Origin: Croceibacterium_A sp044506885
GTDB taxonomy: Bacteria > Pseudomonadota > Alphaproteobacteria > Sphingomonadales > Sphingomonadaceae
NCBI GenBank assembly: GCA_044506885.1
Contig: JBIQKC010000008.1
Span: 1-64,000 of the forward strand
DNA: 64,000 nt
Direction: 5' to 3'
This document shows positions 25,647-34,012 of the stretch, piece after piece. Under the pieces are notes generated by a model. The model saw nothing but the letters and a program-made list of their open reading frames with translations, did no database searches and was not told the DNA's origin. Positions within the stretch are counted from its first letter, which is position 1, and the number at the start of each line of letters is the position of its first letter. The position numbers and the translations under genes are program-made.

Positions 25647-26602
25647 GCGGGCAGATCGGCTCATATCAGGGCGAATGCTCCGCGCCCGGTTCGGATACGG
25701 ACTACGCCTTCGGCGGCGCGGTGCCGACCGACGTGCGCGGCAAGCTCACGCAGGATGCGCCGCTCGACAAGCTGGTCTGGTTCAAGAGCGGCGGCGCGGC
25801 GGACTGGCTGTTCGAACCGGCGGACATCGACGATCTGGTCGGCTTTCTCTCGGGCCTCGACGAAGGCGCGCCGGTCATGGCGCTCGGCCTCGGATCCAAC
25901 CTGATCGTGCGCGACGGCGGCGTTCCGGGGGTGGTCGTCCGGCTCGGCAAGGCGTTCTCCTCGGTCGAGGCAAAGCGCGATTGCGTCATCGAATGCGGCG
26001 GCGGGGCCAGCGGCATCCTTGTCGCCTCGACCGCGCGCGACGCCGGCATCGCCGGGCTGGAGTTCCTGCGCGGCATCCCCGGCACGGTCGGCGGCTTCGT
26101 GCGCATGAACGGCGGAGCCTATGGCCGCGAGGTGGCGGACATTCTGGTCGATTGCGACGTGATCCTGCCGGGCGGCGCGCTGGTCACCGTGCCGGCGGCG
26201 GACCTCGACTACAGTTATCGCCACTCCGTCTTGCCGGACGGAGCGATCGTGGTCGCCGCGCGCTTCAAGGGCGCGCCGGGCGAACCGAAGGAGATCGGCG
26301 CGGAGATGGACCGCATCGCCCACGCGCGCGAGGAAACCCAGCCGTTGCGCAGCAAGACCGGCGGTTCCACCTTCAAGAACCCGCCGGGGGACAAGGCGTG
26401 GCGACTGGTCGATGCGGCGGGCTGCCGCGGGCTTCGGATGGGCGGCGCACAAGTAAGCGAGAAGCACGCCAATTTCCTGATAAACACCGGCGATGCGACA
26501 AGCGCCGACATCGAAACCCTGGGCGAGGAAGTCCGCCGCCGCGTGTCCGAAAGTCAGGGCGTGACGCTCGAATGGGAAATCCAGCGGGTGGGGCGATGGT
26601 GA
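25643..26602 (+). CDS. murB: UDP-N-acetylenolpyruvoylglucosamine reductase MurB
   Basis: This flavoenzyme reduces UDP-GlcNAc-enolpyruvate to UDP-MurNAc with NADPH. The 319-residue protein has the FAD-binding GLGSNLIVRDGG segment, the GIPGTVGGFVRMNGGAYG loop, a YSYRHS tyrosine-arginine motif and the catalytic serine in GSTFKNP. It lacks the three-residue and loop insertions of type I MurB and so looks like the type II form. The first 35 residues are a variable extension. It overlaps ddl by 7 bp. Confidence 0.96.
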   Translation: MSGQIGSYQGECSAPGSDTDYAFGGAVPTDVRGKLTQDAPLDKLVWFKSGGAADWLFEPADIDDLVGFLSGLDEGAPVMALGLGSNLIVRDGGVPGVVVRLGKAFSSVEAKRDCVIECGGGASGILVASTARDAGIAGLEFLRGIPGTVGGFVRMNGGAYGREVADILVDCDVILPGGALVTVPAADLDYSYRHSVLPDGAIVVAARFKGAPGEPKEIGAEMDRIAHAREETQPLRSKTGGSTFKNPPGDKAWRLVDAAGCRGLRMGGAQVSEKHANFLINTGDATSADIETLGEEVRRRVSESQGVTLEWEIQRVGRW

Positions 26603-27561
26603 GCTTGCCGAAACTCCACGTCGCTGTCCTGATGGGCGGCTGGGCCAACGAGCGTTCCGTTTCGCTGATGAGCGGGGAGGGTGTGGCCAAGGCGCTCGAA
26701 TCGCGCGGGCACAGGGTCACGCGGATCGACATGGACCGGCAGGTCGCCGCGCGTCTGGCGGAGGCGAACCCGGATGTGGTGTTCAACGCGCTCCACGGCG
26801 TGCCGGGCGAGGACGGCACGGTGCAGGGCATGATGGATCTGATGGGCATTCCCTATACCCATTCGGGCCTCGCCACTTCGGTCATCGCCATCGACAAGGA
26901 GCTGACCAAGCAGGCGCTCGTGCCGCACGGCGTGCCGATGCCCGGCGGGCGCGTGGTGAAGAGCGCGGATCTCTACCGGGCCGATCCGCTGGCGCGGCCC
27001 TATGTGCTGAAGCCGGTCAACGAAGGCTCCTCGGTCGGTGTCGCCATCGTCAGCGACGAATCCAATTGCGGCAACCCGATCCGCTGCGATGCGGTGGGGC
27101 CGTGGCAGGAATTCGAGACATTGCTGGCGGAACCCTATATTCGCGGGCGCGAGTTGACCACGGCCGTTCTGGGGGACCGGGCTTTGCTGGTTACGGAACT
27201 CGTGCCGAAGTCCGGTTTCTACGATTTCGACGCCAAGTATACCGACGGCATGACCGAACACGTCTGCCCGGCCGACATCCCTGAGAACATCGCCCGCCTG
27301 TGCCTCGACTATGCGCTCAGGGCGCATCGCCTGCTCGGCTGCCGGGGAACCAGCCGGTCCGACTTCCGCTGGGACGACGAGCGGGGCGAGGACGGGCTGT
27401 TCCTGCTCGAAACCAACACCCAGCCGGGCATGACGCCGCTCAGCCTGGTGCCCGAACAGGCGCGCCATTGCGGCATCGACTACGCCGAGCTGGTCGAGAT
27501 CGTCATCGAGGACGCGCTGCGCCATTTCGGCAAGCTGCCGGCGGGCGAGGAGGCTGCCTGA
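26596..27561 (+). CDS. ddl: D-alanine--D-alanine ligase
   Basis: This ATP-grasp enzyme makes the D-Ala-D-Ala used by MurF. The 321-residue protein has the GGWANERSVSLMSG start motif, the ATP-binding KPVNEGSSVGV segment, a GRELTTAVLG stretch and the late ETNTQPGMTPLSL metal and substrate motif. The ATG at 26596 is chosen; a GTG three bases later would also work. It overlaps murB by 7 bp and shares one base with ftsQ (TGATG). Confidence 0.96.
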   Translation: MVSLPKLHVAVLMGGWANERSVSLMSGEGVAKALESRGHRVTRIDMDRQVAARLAEANPDVVFNALHGVPGEDGTVQGMMDLMGIPYTHSGLATSVIAIDKELTKQALVPHGVPMPGGRVVKSADLYRADPLARPYVLKPVNEGSSVGVAIVSDESNCGNPIRCDAVGPWQEFETLLAEPYIRGRELTTAVLGDRALLVTELVPKSGFYDFDAKYTDGMTEHVCPADIPENIARLCLDYALRAHRLLGCRGTSRSDFRWDDERGEDGLFLLETNTQPGMTPLSLVPEQARHCGIDYAELVEIVIEDALRHFGKLPAGEEAA

Positions 27562-28475
27562 TGGCCCAGACCATTCGCCGCAACGCCGGGACGGTGCGCC
27601 GCCAGTCGCGCGCGCAGGCCACCAGAACCAAGGCCCGCAAGGCGAAAGCCCGGACCGGCTTGCTCGCCGATGCGCTGATGCGCGTGCTGCCGTTCACCGA
27701 GGAGCAGCTGCACAAGTTCTTCCTCGTGCTGATCCTCGCCGGGGTCGCGGCGCTGGCGTGGTTCGTCGCCAGCCTCGCCGGGCTGACCGCGCTGGCCGGC
27801 CAGCAGTTCGCCCACGCCGCTGCGCGCGCCGGGTACGAGGTGGAGAAGGTCGAGGTGCGCGGCGTCGAGCGGATGAACGAGCTCAAGGTCTACGAGCGCG
27901 TGCTGGGGGAACAGGACCGGGCCATGCCGCTGGTCGATCTCCGGGCGCTGCGCGCCTCGCTGATGGAGCTGCCGTGGGTGGAGGATGCCCGCGTATCCCG
28001 CCAGTTGCCCGACAAGATCGTGGTCGACATCGTCGAACGCGAACCCCACGCCGCCTTGCGCAAGCCCGGCCGGCTGGTGCTGATCGACCGTACCGGCCAC
28101 GAACTGGAGCCCGTCTCGGCCGGGGATGCGAGCGGGATGCTGGTGATCTCCGGCCCCGGCGCGCAGGCGCAGGTCGAGGCGCTGACGGCATTGCTCGACG
28201 CCGCGCCGGCGATGCGCCCGCAAGTGCGGGAAGCCGAATGGGTCGGCAATCGCCGGTGGAACCTGACTTTCAGGACCGATCAGGTCCTGGCCCTGCCGCA
28301 GGGGGAAGAGCGCGCCGCCACCGCGCTGATGAGCTTCGCCCGGCTCGACGGCGTCAACCGCCTGCTCGGCGGCAAGGCGATCGCCTTCGACATGCGCAAT
28401 CCCGACCGGTTCTACCTTCGCTGCCCGCAATGCCGCGAGGAAGAGCGTCAGCTGAAGGCGGAGGCGGGAACCTGA
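27561..28475 (+). CDS. ftsQ: Cell division protein FtsQ
   Basis: This bitopic divisome protein links early and late division proteins. The 304-residue product has a very basic N-terminal tail (first 32 residues), one membrane helix (about 52-75), a POTRA domain (about 92-163, with VEVRGVERM and LPWVEDARVSRQLPDKI) and a beta domain. Unusually, it ends with RCPQCREEER and a short charged tail, giving a CxxC (Cys288, Cys291) in the periplasm. It shares single bases with ddl and ftsA at its ends. Confidence 0.94.
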   Translation: MAQTIRRNAGTVRRQSRAQATRTKARKAKARTGLLADALMRVLPFTEEQLHKFFLVLILAGVAALAWFVASLAGLTALAGQQFAHAAARAGYEVEKVEVRGVERMNELKVYERVLGEQDRAMPLVDLRALRASLMELPWVEDARVSRQLPDKIVVDIVEREPHAALRKPGRLVLIDRTGHELEPVSAGDASGMLVISGPGAQAQVEALTALLDAAPAMRPQVREAEWVGNRRWNLTFRTDQVLALPQGEERAATALMSFARLDGVNRLLGGKAIAFDMRNPDRFYLRCPQCREEERQLKAEAGT

Positions 28476-29770
28476 TGGCCGGCCTTTCCGCAAACAGCCC
28501 CCGGATTGCGCGCGTCTTCGGCGCGGTGAACATCGGGTCGTTCCGCGTTTCGGCGATGATCGGCGGCCTTACCGAAGGCGGCGAAGTGATCGTGCTCGGC
28601 AGCGGGCATCGGGCGTCGCAAGGCATCCGGCGCGGCTACGTGACCGACATGGCGGCCGCCACCTATGCCGTGCGCGATGCGGTCGAGCGGGCGGAAAAGC
28701 TCGCCGGCGCGAGCGTCGCCAGCGTGTGGATCGGCTGTTCGGGCGCGGGTCTCACCAGCCAGGTGACGCCGGTGGAGGTCGAGATCGGCGGCCGCCGGAT
28801 CGAGGACGAAGACATCGAACACCTGCTGGTCGCCGCGCGCGGCAGCATCGAGCCCGACGGGCGGATGGTCCTCCATGCCCAGCCGGCGAGCTATTTCCTC
28901 GACGGCGCGGCCGGGGTCGCCAATCCGCGCGGGCTCCATGCCGAACGGCTCGGCGTCGACGTTCACGTGATGCTCGCCGACGGCGCGCCGATGCGCAACC
29001 TGACCGAAGCGGTGCAGAACGCCCATCTCGATGTCGAGGCGGTGGTCGCCTCGCCGATCGCCGCCGGATATGCGGCGCTGACCGCCGAAGAGCGCGATCT
29101 CGGCGTGGCGCTGGTCGAATTCGGCGCGCAGGTCACCAATGTCTCGCTACACGTCGGCGGCATGCTGATCGCGCTCACCGCGCTTCCTTACGGCTCGGCC
29201 GACATCACCGATGCGATCGCCAGTTCGCTCGGCATCAAGCGCTTCCAGGCCGAACGGCTGAAGTGCAAGTACGGCTCGGCCATCGCCAATCCGGCCGATC
29301 ACCGCGAACTGATCCCGGTCAACGGCCCGGGGGAGGAATCCGTGGGGCCGTTGGCGCGCGGGGCCGACGACAAGAACCGCATTCCGCGTTCCGAGCTCAT
29401 CGCCGTCATCACCGGCGAGCTCGATACGCTGATCAGCGACGTCGGGCGCGCGCTGGAGGCGATGGGTTTCGGCGGCGCGCACGGGCGGCAGGTGGTCCTG
29501 ACCGGCGGCGGGGCGGAAATGCCCGGCCTTGCCGACTATGCCCAGTCCGCGCTGGCCAAGCCGGTCCGCATCGCGCGTCCGCCGCACCTGAAGGGGCTGC
29601 CCGAAGCCCATGCGACGCCCGGTTTCGCGACGCTGGCGGGGCTCTTGCTCTATGCCGCGGAGGATCCGGTCGACATCCGGTCGATCGGTTCGCGCTTCCG
29701 GGTCCACGGCAAGCCCGCCGGCTTCGCGCGGCTCGGGCGGCTGTGGGGCACGATGAAGGAGTATTTCTAG
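28475..29770 (+). CDS. ftsA: Cell division protein FtsA
   Basis: This actin-like protein anchors FtsZ to the membrane. The 431-residue protein has the FtsA 1C (SHS2) insert region (about 85-165), the ALVEFGAQVTNVSL phosphate-2 segment, the VVLTGGGAEMPGL adenosine motif (near 340) and an amphipathic C-terminal helix (FARLGRLWGTMKEYF) for membrane binding. The phosphate-1 motif reads AVNIGSFRV, with Asn19 where most FtsA proteins have Asp or Glu. It shares one base with ftsQ. A 121-bp gap follows before ftsZ. Confidence 0.95.
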   Translation: MAGLSANSPRIARVFGAVNIGSFRVSAMIGGLTEGGEVIVLGSGHRASQGIRRGYVTDMAAATYAVRDAVERAEKLAGASVASVWIGCSGAGLTSQVTPVEVEIGGRRIEDEDIEHLLVAARGSIEPDGRMVLHAQPASYFLDGAAGVANPRGLHAERLGVDVHVMLADGAPMRNLTEAVQNAHLDVEAVVASPIAAGYAALTAEERDLGVALVEFGAQVTNVSLHVGGMLIALTALPYGSADITDAIASSLGIKRFQAERLKCKYGSAIANPADHRELIPVNGPGEESVGPLARGADDKNRIPRSELIAVITGELDTLISDVGRALEAMGFGGAHGRQVVLTGGGAEMPGLADYAQSALAKPVRIARPPHLKGLPEAHATPGFATLAGLLLYAAEDPVDIRSIGSRFRVHGKPAGFARLGRLWGTMKEYF

Positions 29771-29891
29771 GCCGTATCGCGGCCCTGTCGCCGGCTGTGG
29801 ATAGTTCCATTTACCTTTTGCACCCGCGAATCGCTTTGTGGCACAAGCGCGACAACGGGAACCATCAACCCCTCCCAGGGGAGAGCAGTGA
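29771..29891 (+). promoter_or_regulatory. ftsZ upstream region with possible own promoter
   Basis: This 121-bp region is the only sizeable gap within the otherwise overlapping division cluster. It contains a TTGCAC (29818-29823) that could be a -35 box, a small inverted repeat TTGTG-G-CACAA, and one GANTC site (GAATC, 29828-29832) of the kind methylated by CcrM. The -10 match is poor. A ribosome binding site (GGGGAGAG) precedes the ATG. In Caulobacter, ftsZ has its own cell-cycle-controlled promoter with GANTC sites, so a separate promoter is plausible here. Confidence 0.35.
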
Positions 29892-31592
29892 ATGAGCATT
29901 AATATCGGTCCGCCCTCGGTCGAGGAACTGCGTCCGCGCATCACGGTGATCGGTGTCGGCGGCGCGGGCGGCAACGCCATCGCCAACATGATCCAGGCCG
30001 AGATCGAAGGGGTCGACTTCATCGTCGCCAACACCGACGCGCAGGCGCTCAACGCCTCGGTCGCGGAGCACCGGATCCAGCTTGGACCGGACATCACCCG
30101 CGGCCTCGGCGCGGGTTCGCGTCCCGAAGTCGGCCGCGCCGCCGCCGAAGAGACGGTGGACGAGGTGTCCCGCGCGCTCGAAGGCTGCAACATGGTGTTC
30201 ATCGCCGCCGGCATGGGCGGCGGCACCGGCACCGGCGCCGCCCCCGTCATTGCGGAGATCGCGCGCGAGAAGGGCATCCTGACGGTCGGCGTCGTCACCA
30301 AGCCGTTCCTGTTCGAAGGCACGCGGCGGATGCGCTCGGCCGAGGCCGGGATTGAAGAGCTTCAGAAGTGCGTCGATACGCTGATCGTTATTCCTAACCA
30401 GAACCTGTTCCTCGTCGCCAAGGCGGAAACGACGTTCAAGGAAGCGTTCCAGCTCGCCGACGAGGTGCTGCAACAGGGCGTACGTTCGATCACCGACCTG
30501 ATGGTCATGCCCGGCCTCATCAATCTGGACTTCGCCGACGTGCGCTCGGTGATGGGCGAAATGGGCAAGGCGATGATGGGCACCGGCGAAGGCGAGGGCG
30601 AAAGCCGCGCGCTCGAAGCCGCCGAACGCGCGATCGCCAACCCGCTGCTCGACGGTGTCTCGATGCAGGGCGCCAAGGGCGTCATCATCTCGATCATCGG
30701 CGGCGATGACATGAAGCTGCTCGAAGTCGACGAGGCGGCGAACCACATCCGCGAGCTGGTCGATCCGGAAGCCAACATCATCTGGGGCTCGGCGTTCAAC
30801 CCCGATCTCAACGGCAAGATCCGCGTTTCGGTGGTCGCCACCGGCATAGAGCAGAGCGAGGAGCAGGCGCATTCGGCCAGCCAGCCGCTGAGCTTCGGCG
30901 CGCGCGCGCCGAAGAAGCCGGTGCTTCCCCTGCCGACGCAGGAAGAGCTGGCCGAGGACGCGGTCGCATCCGATGCCGGGTTCGACCAGCCCCCGGCCTT
31001 CGAGGACGAACCGGCCGAAGACGCCGTGACCACCGTCGAAGTCTCCTACCAGATGCCCGAATCGTACGATCCCGGTGAGCCGGAAGGCGACGAAGGCGGC
31101 ATTGCCGATCCGGCGGAAGACAGCGAATTCGGCAGCAGCGCGGACGACGGCTACGGCTCGCTCGCAAGCACCCGGATCGAGCGCGATCGGTCGGACGATG
31201 CCGGCGAGCCGGGCGCGGAAGGCGGCGAGGCCGAGGCGCTGGAGCTCACTTTCGAAGCGCAGGAGCCGGCGGAAGACGAACTGCTGCTCGATGCGAGCCG
31301 CCTTGCCGAAGCCGACGAGCCGGTGCAGCCGATGCTCGGTGGGCGGCGGCGGCGGATGCTCGGCGGCGGGGCGGAAGGCGAAACGGCCGAGGGTGGCGAA
31401 GCCGGCTCCGGTTCGCCGCAACGGCGCGGCGGCGCGGCCGCCGCCGCGGGCGGCAGCACGCTGTTCGAACGGATGGCCAACCTGTCCCGCGCTTCGACCT
31501 CGCGCGAGGAGGACGAGGACGAGGAAGATGAGGGCGATGGTGGCGGTTCGCTGCGCATCCCGCGCTTTCTCGGCCGTCAGAACAACCAGTAA
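29892..31592 (+). CDS. ftsZ: Cell division GTPase FtsZ
   Basis: This tubulin-like GTPase forms the Z-ring at midcell. The 566-residue protein has a canonical core (about 15-320) with GVGGAGGNAI (21-30), the tubulin signature GGGTGTG (109-115) and the T7-loop segment INLDFADVRSVM. A very long acidic linker of roughly 230 residues follows (Glu/Asp/Ala/Gly-rich, with a short arginine cluster GGRRRRMLGG). The conserved C-terminal peptide LRIPRFLGRQ (554-563), which binds FtsA and other partners, closes the protein. At 566 residues it is far longer than E. coli FtsZ (383). Confidence 0.97.
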   Translation: MSINIGPPSVEELRPRITVIGVGGAGGNAIANMIQAEIEGVDFIVANTDAQALNASVAEHRIQLGPDITRGLGAGSRPEVGRAAAEETVDEVSRALEGCNMVFIAAGMGGGTGTGAAPVIAEIAREKGILTVGVVTKPFLFEGTRRMRSAEAGIEELQKCVDTLIVIPNQNLFLVAKAETTFKEAFQLADEVLQQGVRSITDLMVMPGLINLDFADVRSVMGEMGKAMMGTGEGEGESRALEAAERAIANPLLDGVSMQGAKGVIISIIGGDDMKLLEVDEAANHIRELVDPEANIIWGSAFNPDLNGKIRVSVVATGIEQSEEQAHSASQPLSFGARAPKKPVLPLPTQEELAEDAVASDAGFDQPPAFEDEPAEDAVTTVEVSYQMPESYDPGEPEGDEGGIADPAEDSEFGSSADDGYGSLASTRIERDRSDDAGEPGAEGGEAEALELTFEAQEPAEDELLLDASRLAEADEPVQPMLGGRRRRMLGGGAEGETAEGGEAGSGSPQRRGGAAAAAGGSTLFERMANLSRASTSREEDEDEEDEGDGGGSLRIPRFLGRQNNQ

Positions 31593-31642
31593 GACCGGCG
31601 CATTCGCGCGCGGTTCAGATGCGGCGGGGTAGCCGGCCGGGC

Positions 31643-33121
31643 ATGATCCGTTTCGCGCATCGCCGGCGTCGCGGCTCTTTGCCGGTCGCTCCCGCTTTTG
31701 CCGCTGCTCTCGTGGTGGCGGGCGCGCCGATGTCGGCCGCCTGGGCGCAGGACGGATACGCGCGCGAGGTCGTGCAGCCGCTCCCCGATCCGGCGGTCGA
31801 AAGGCTCAACGAGGCATTGCGCGCCCTGTCGCGCGATTCCCGCTCGCTCGATGCGCTGGTCGGCGCCGGGCAGGCTTCGCTCGCGCTCGAGAATATCGAG
31901 GCCGCGCTCGGGTTCTTCCGCCGCGCCGAAGCGGTTGCGCCCGACGATCGGCGCGTGAAGGCCGGGCTTGCCTCCGTTTTCGTGCGCCAGCGCCAGCCGC
32001 TCGACGCCTTGCGGCTGTTCGCCGAGGCCGAGGCGGCGGGCGAGCCGATGGCGCCCCATGCGGCCGAACGCGGCCTGGCTTACGATCTGGTGGGCGACAA
32101 CGCCCGCGCGCAGGCGGACTATAGGCTTGCCCTGTCGCTGGGCGCGAACCCGGCGGTCACCCGGCGGCTGGCGCTGAGCCAGGCCATCGCCGGCGATCAG
32201 CGCGCGTCGGAGGCGACATTGCTGCCGCTGCTCCAGCGCAGCGATCTTGCCGCCTATCGCGCGCGGGCCTTCGCGCTGGCGATTCTCGGCAAGTCGGAAG
32301 AGGCGGTGTCGATCGCAGAGACCATGCTGCCCGAACGGCTCTCGAGCCGGTTGGCGCCGTATCTGCGGTTCATGCCCAGGCTGACCCGCGCCCAGCAGGC
32401 GGCGGCCGCCAATCTCGGGGCATTCCCCCAAGCGGCCGAGATCGGGCGCGACGATCCGGCGCTCGCCGCTTACTCCGGCGCGACCGGCGTGATCCCGCGC
32501 CCGGCGGAGGGGGCGGACGCGCGGCTGGTGCCGTCGGGCGCGCCACTCGGCCGCCCGGCCGAGCCCGCGCCGCAGCCTGCCTCGGTTCCGGCTGCGGTCG
32601 AACTGCCTCCGGCCGCGCAGCCGGTGGTCGTGGCGTCGGTCGAAGAGCCGCGCCCGTCGATCGCGCTGGCGCAGCCCGCGCAATCCCCGCCGCCGCCGCA
32701 ACCACCGGTCGAAGTCGTCGACCTGAACGAAATCTTTGCCGATTTTTCGCTGCCCGGCGCTTCCACCGTCGCGGCGCCGGGCGCGGTCGACATCACCCGG
32801 ATCGAACCCACGCGGGAAGAGCGCAAGCCCGAACCGCCGCCGCCGCCCGCGCATCCGAGCCGGCAATGGGTGCAGGTGGCGACGGGGCGCGACGTCTCCG
32901 CGCTGGCGTTCGACTGGCGGCGCATCAAACGGGCCGTCGGCGGGTTGCTCGACGACCGCGCGCCCCATGTCGCCGCCTGGGGCCAGACCAACCGCCTGGT
33001 CGCCGGTCCCTTCGCCAGCGCCCGAGAGGCGCAGGACGCGGTTTCGAGCCTGAAGGAGAAGGGCGTCGATTCCTTCCGTTTCACCAGTTCGGCCGGCGAG
33101 GAAGTGAAGCCGCTCGATTGA
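31643..33121 (+). CDS. Exported TPR protein with C-terminal SPOR domain
   Basis: The 492-residue product has a signal peptide (cleavage near AWA-QDGY). TPR-like helices follow (about 40-210; for example ALRLFAEAEAAGEPMAPHAAERGLAY), then a Pro/Ala/Val-rich linker (about 285-400), and a C-terminal SPOR domain (about 415-490; RQWVQVATGRDVSAL ... AGPFASAREAQDAVSSLKEKG). SPOR domains bind denuded septal peptidoglycan, so a role at the division site is likely, in keeping with its place right after ftsZ. An in-frame ATG at 31619 would add eight residues. No catalytic domain is seen. Confidence 0.85.
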   Translation: MIRFAHRRRRGSLPVAPAFAAALVVAGAPMSAAWAQDGYAREVVQPLPDPAVERLNEALRALSRDSRSLDALVGAGQASLALENIEAALGFFRRAEAVAPDDRRVKAGLASVFVRQRQPLDALRLFAEAEAAGEPMAPHAAERGLAYDLVGDNARAQADYRLALSLGANPAVTRRLALSQAIAGDQRASEATLLPLLQRSDLAAYRARAFALAILGKSEEAVSIAETMLPERLSSRLAPYLRFMPRLTRAQQAAAANLGAFPQAAEIGRDDPALAAYSGATGVIPRPAEGADARLVPSGAPLGRPAEPAPQPASVPAAVELPPAAQPVVVASVEEPRPSIALAQPAQSPPPPQPPVEVVDLNEIFADFSLPGASTVAAPGAVDITRIEPTREERKPEPPPPPAHPSRQWVQVATGRDVSALAFDWRRIKRAVGGLLDDRAPHVAAWGQTNRLVAGPFASAREAQDAVSSLKEKGVDSFRFTSSAGEEVKPLD

Positions 33122-33266
33122 TCCCGCGCCGGTTCCGGCGTCCGCCTCTTTTGCACATCTTGCCAACAGGCTTGTCCGGTTTTGCCCAGCGGCGTCATGA
33201 CGCCCGATTGCGTCGGGCGGCGAGTTCGGCGCATGAGCATGGCCGATGCCAAAGGACGGGAAACGC

Positions 33267-33776
33267 ATGGTGAATATCGGGCCAGAGCCGGCCGACGAGG
33301 CCGACGAGCTGGCGCCCGTCGAAATGCTGGCGCAGTTCTTCGAGGCGCACGGCTGGGCCTGCGAGTTCGTCAGCGACGACGAGATCTGCGGCGAGATCCA
33401 GGGCAGCTGGGCCACCTATCAGGTGCGCGGCATCTGGCGCGCCGAAGACCATGTGCTGCAACTGCTGTGCCTGCCCGAGATCCGCGTTCCCGACGCCAAG
33501 CGCGCCGCGGCCCACGAATTGCTCGCGCTGGTCAACGAACAGCTCTGGCTCGGCCATTTCGACATCTGGTCGAGCGGCGGCGTGCTGCTCTATCGCCACG
33601 GATTGATGCTCGGGGCGGACGGGCTTCTCAGCCTGCCGATGGCCCAACTCGCGATCGAGAGCGCGGTGTCGGAATGCGATCGCTTCTATCCCGCATTCCA
33701 GTTCGTGCTGTGGGGCGACAAGCGGCCGAAGGAAGCGCTCGAAGCCGCATTGGTGGATGCAGCGGGCGAAGCCTGA
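33267..33776 (+). CDS. YbjN domain-containing protein
   Basis: The 169-residue cytoplasmic protein carries a YbjN fold, related to type III secretion chaperones (ML AQFFEAHGWACEF, WATYQVRGIWRAEDHVLQLLC, then LGHFDIWSSGGVLLYRHGL). E. coli YbjN is linked to stress, motility and toxin tolerance, but the biochemical role is unknown. The ATG at 33267 has AAAGGA about 9 bp upstream and is preferred over the one at 33246. It precedes proC, separated by 236 bp. Confidence 0.85.
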   Translation: MVNIGPEPADEADELAPVEMLAQFFEAHGWACEFVSDDEICGEIQGSWATYQVRGIWRAEDHVLQLLCLPEIRVPDAKRAAAHELLALVNEQLWLGHFDIWSSGGVLLYRHGLMLGADGLLSLPMAQLAIESAVSECDRFYPAFQFVLWGDKRPKEALEAALVDAAGEA

Positions 33777-34012
33777 CGGCCGCCTCCCGACGGTCCTCGC
33801 AACGCGGCGCTTTCCTACTCCGCGGCAATGTGCCACGTCCGATCTCGCACCGGGCGATGCGATGTCCGGGGCAACCGCGGGACGGGCGCTTTCCGAAGGT
33901 TACACGCATATTCTGACAAGTGACTGAAAAACATTGAAAAAGGCGTTATGATTACCCCACAAACATGGGCCTTTCGTGTGACTTTCGGGGCGGCGTTGCC
34001 GGGGACGGCGGC
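33777..34012. other. Intergenic region with AT-rich pocket upstream of proC
   Basis: This 236-bp stretch has no convincing gene. From about 33900 to 33965 the sequence is much richer in A and T than its surroundings (GAAAAACATTGAAAAAGG and TTATGATTA). TTGAAA (33935-33940) and TATGAT (33947-33952) resemble promoter hexamers but stand too close together to act as a -35/-10 pair. It may hold the proC promoter. Confidence 0.3.

Noticed and set aside
31619..31642. Longer start of the TPR/SPOR protein at 31619
   Set aside because: The shorter start at 31643 gives a more normal signal peptide, although the longer one cannot be fully excluded.
33934..33952. TTGAAA and TATGAT as a sigma70 promoter for proC
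   Set aside because: The spacing is about 6 bp rather than 16-18 bp, so they cannot be a matching pair.
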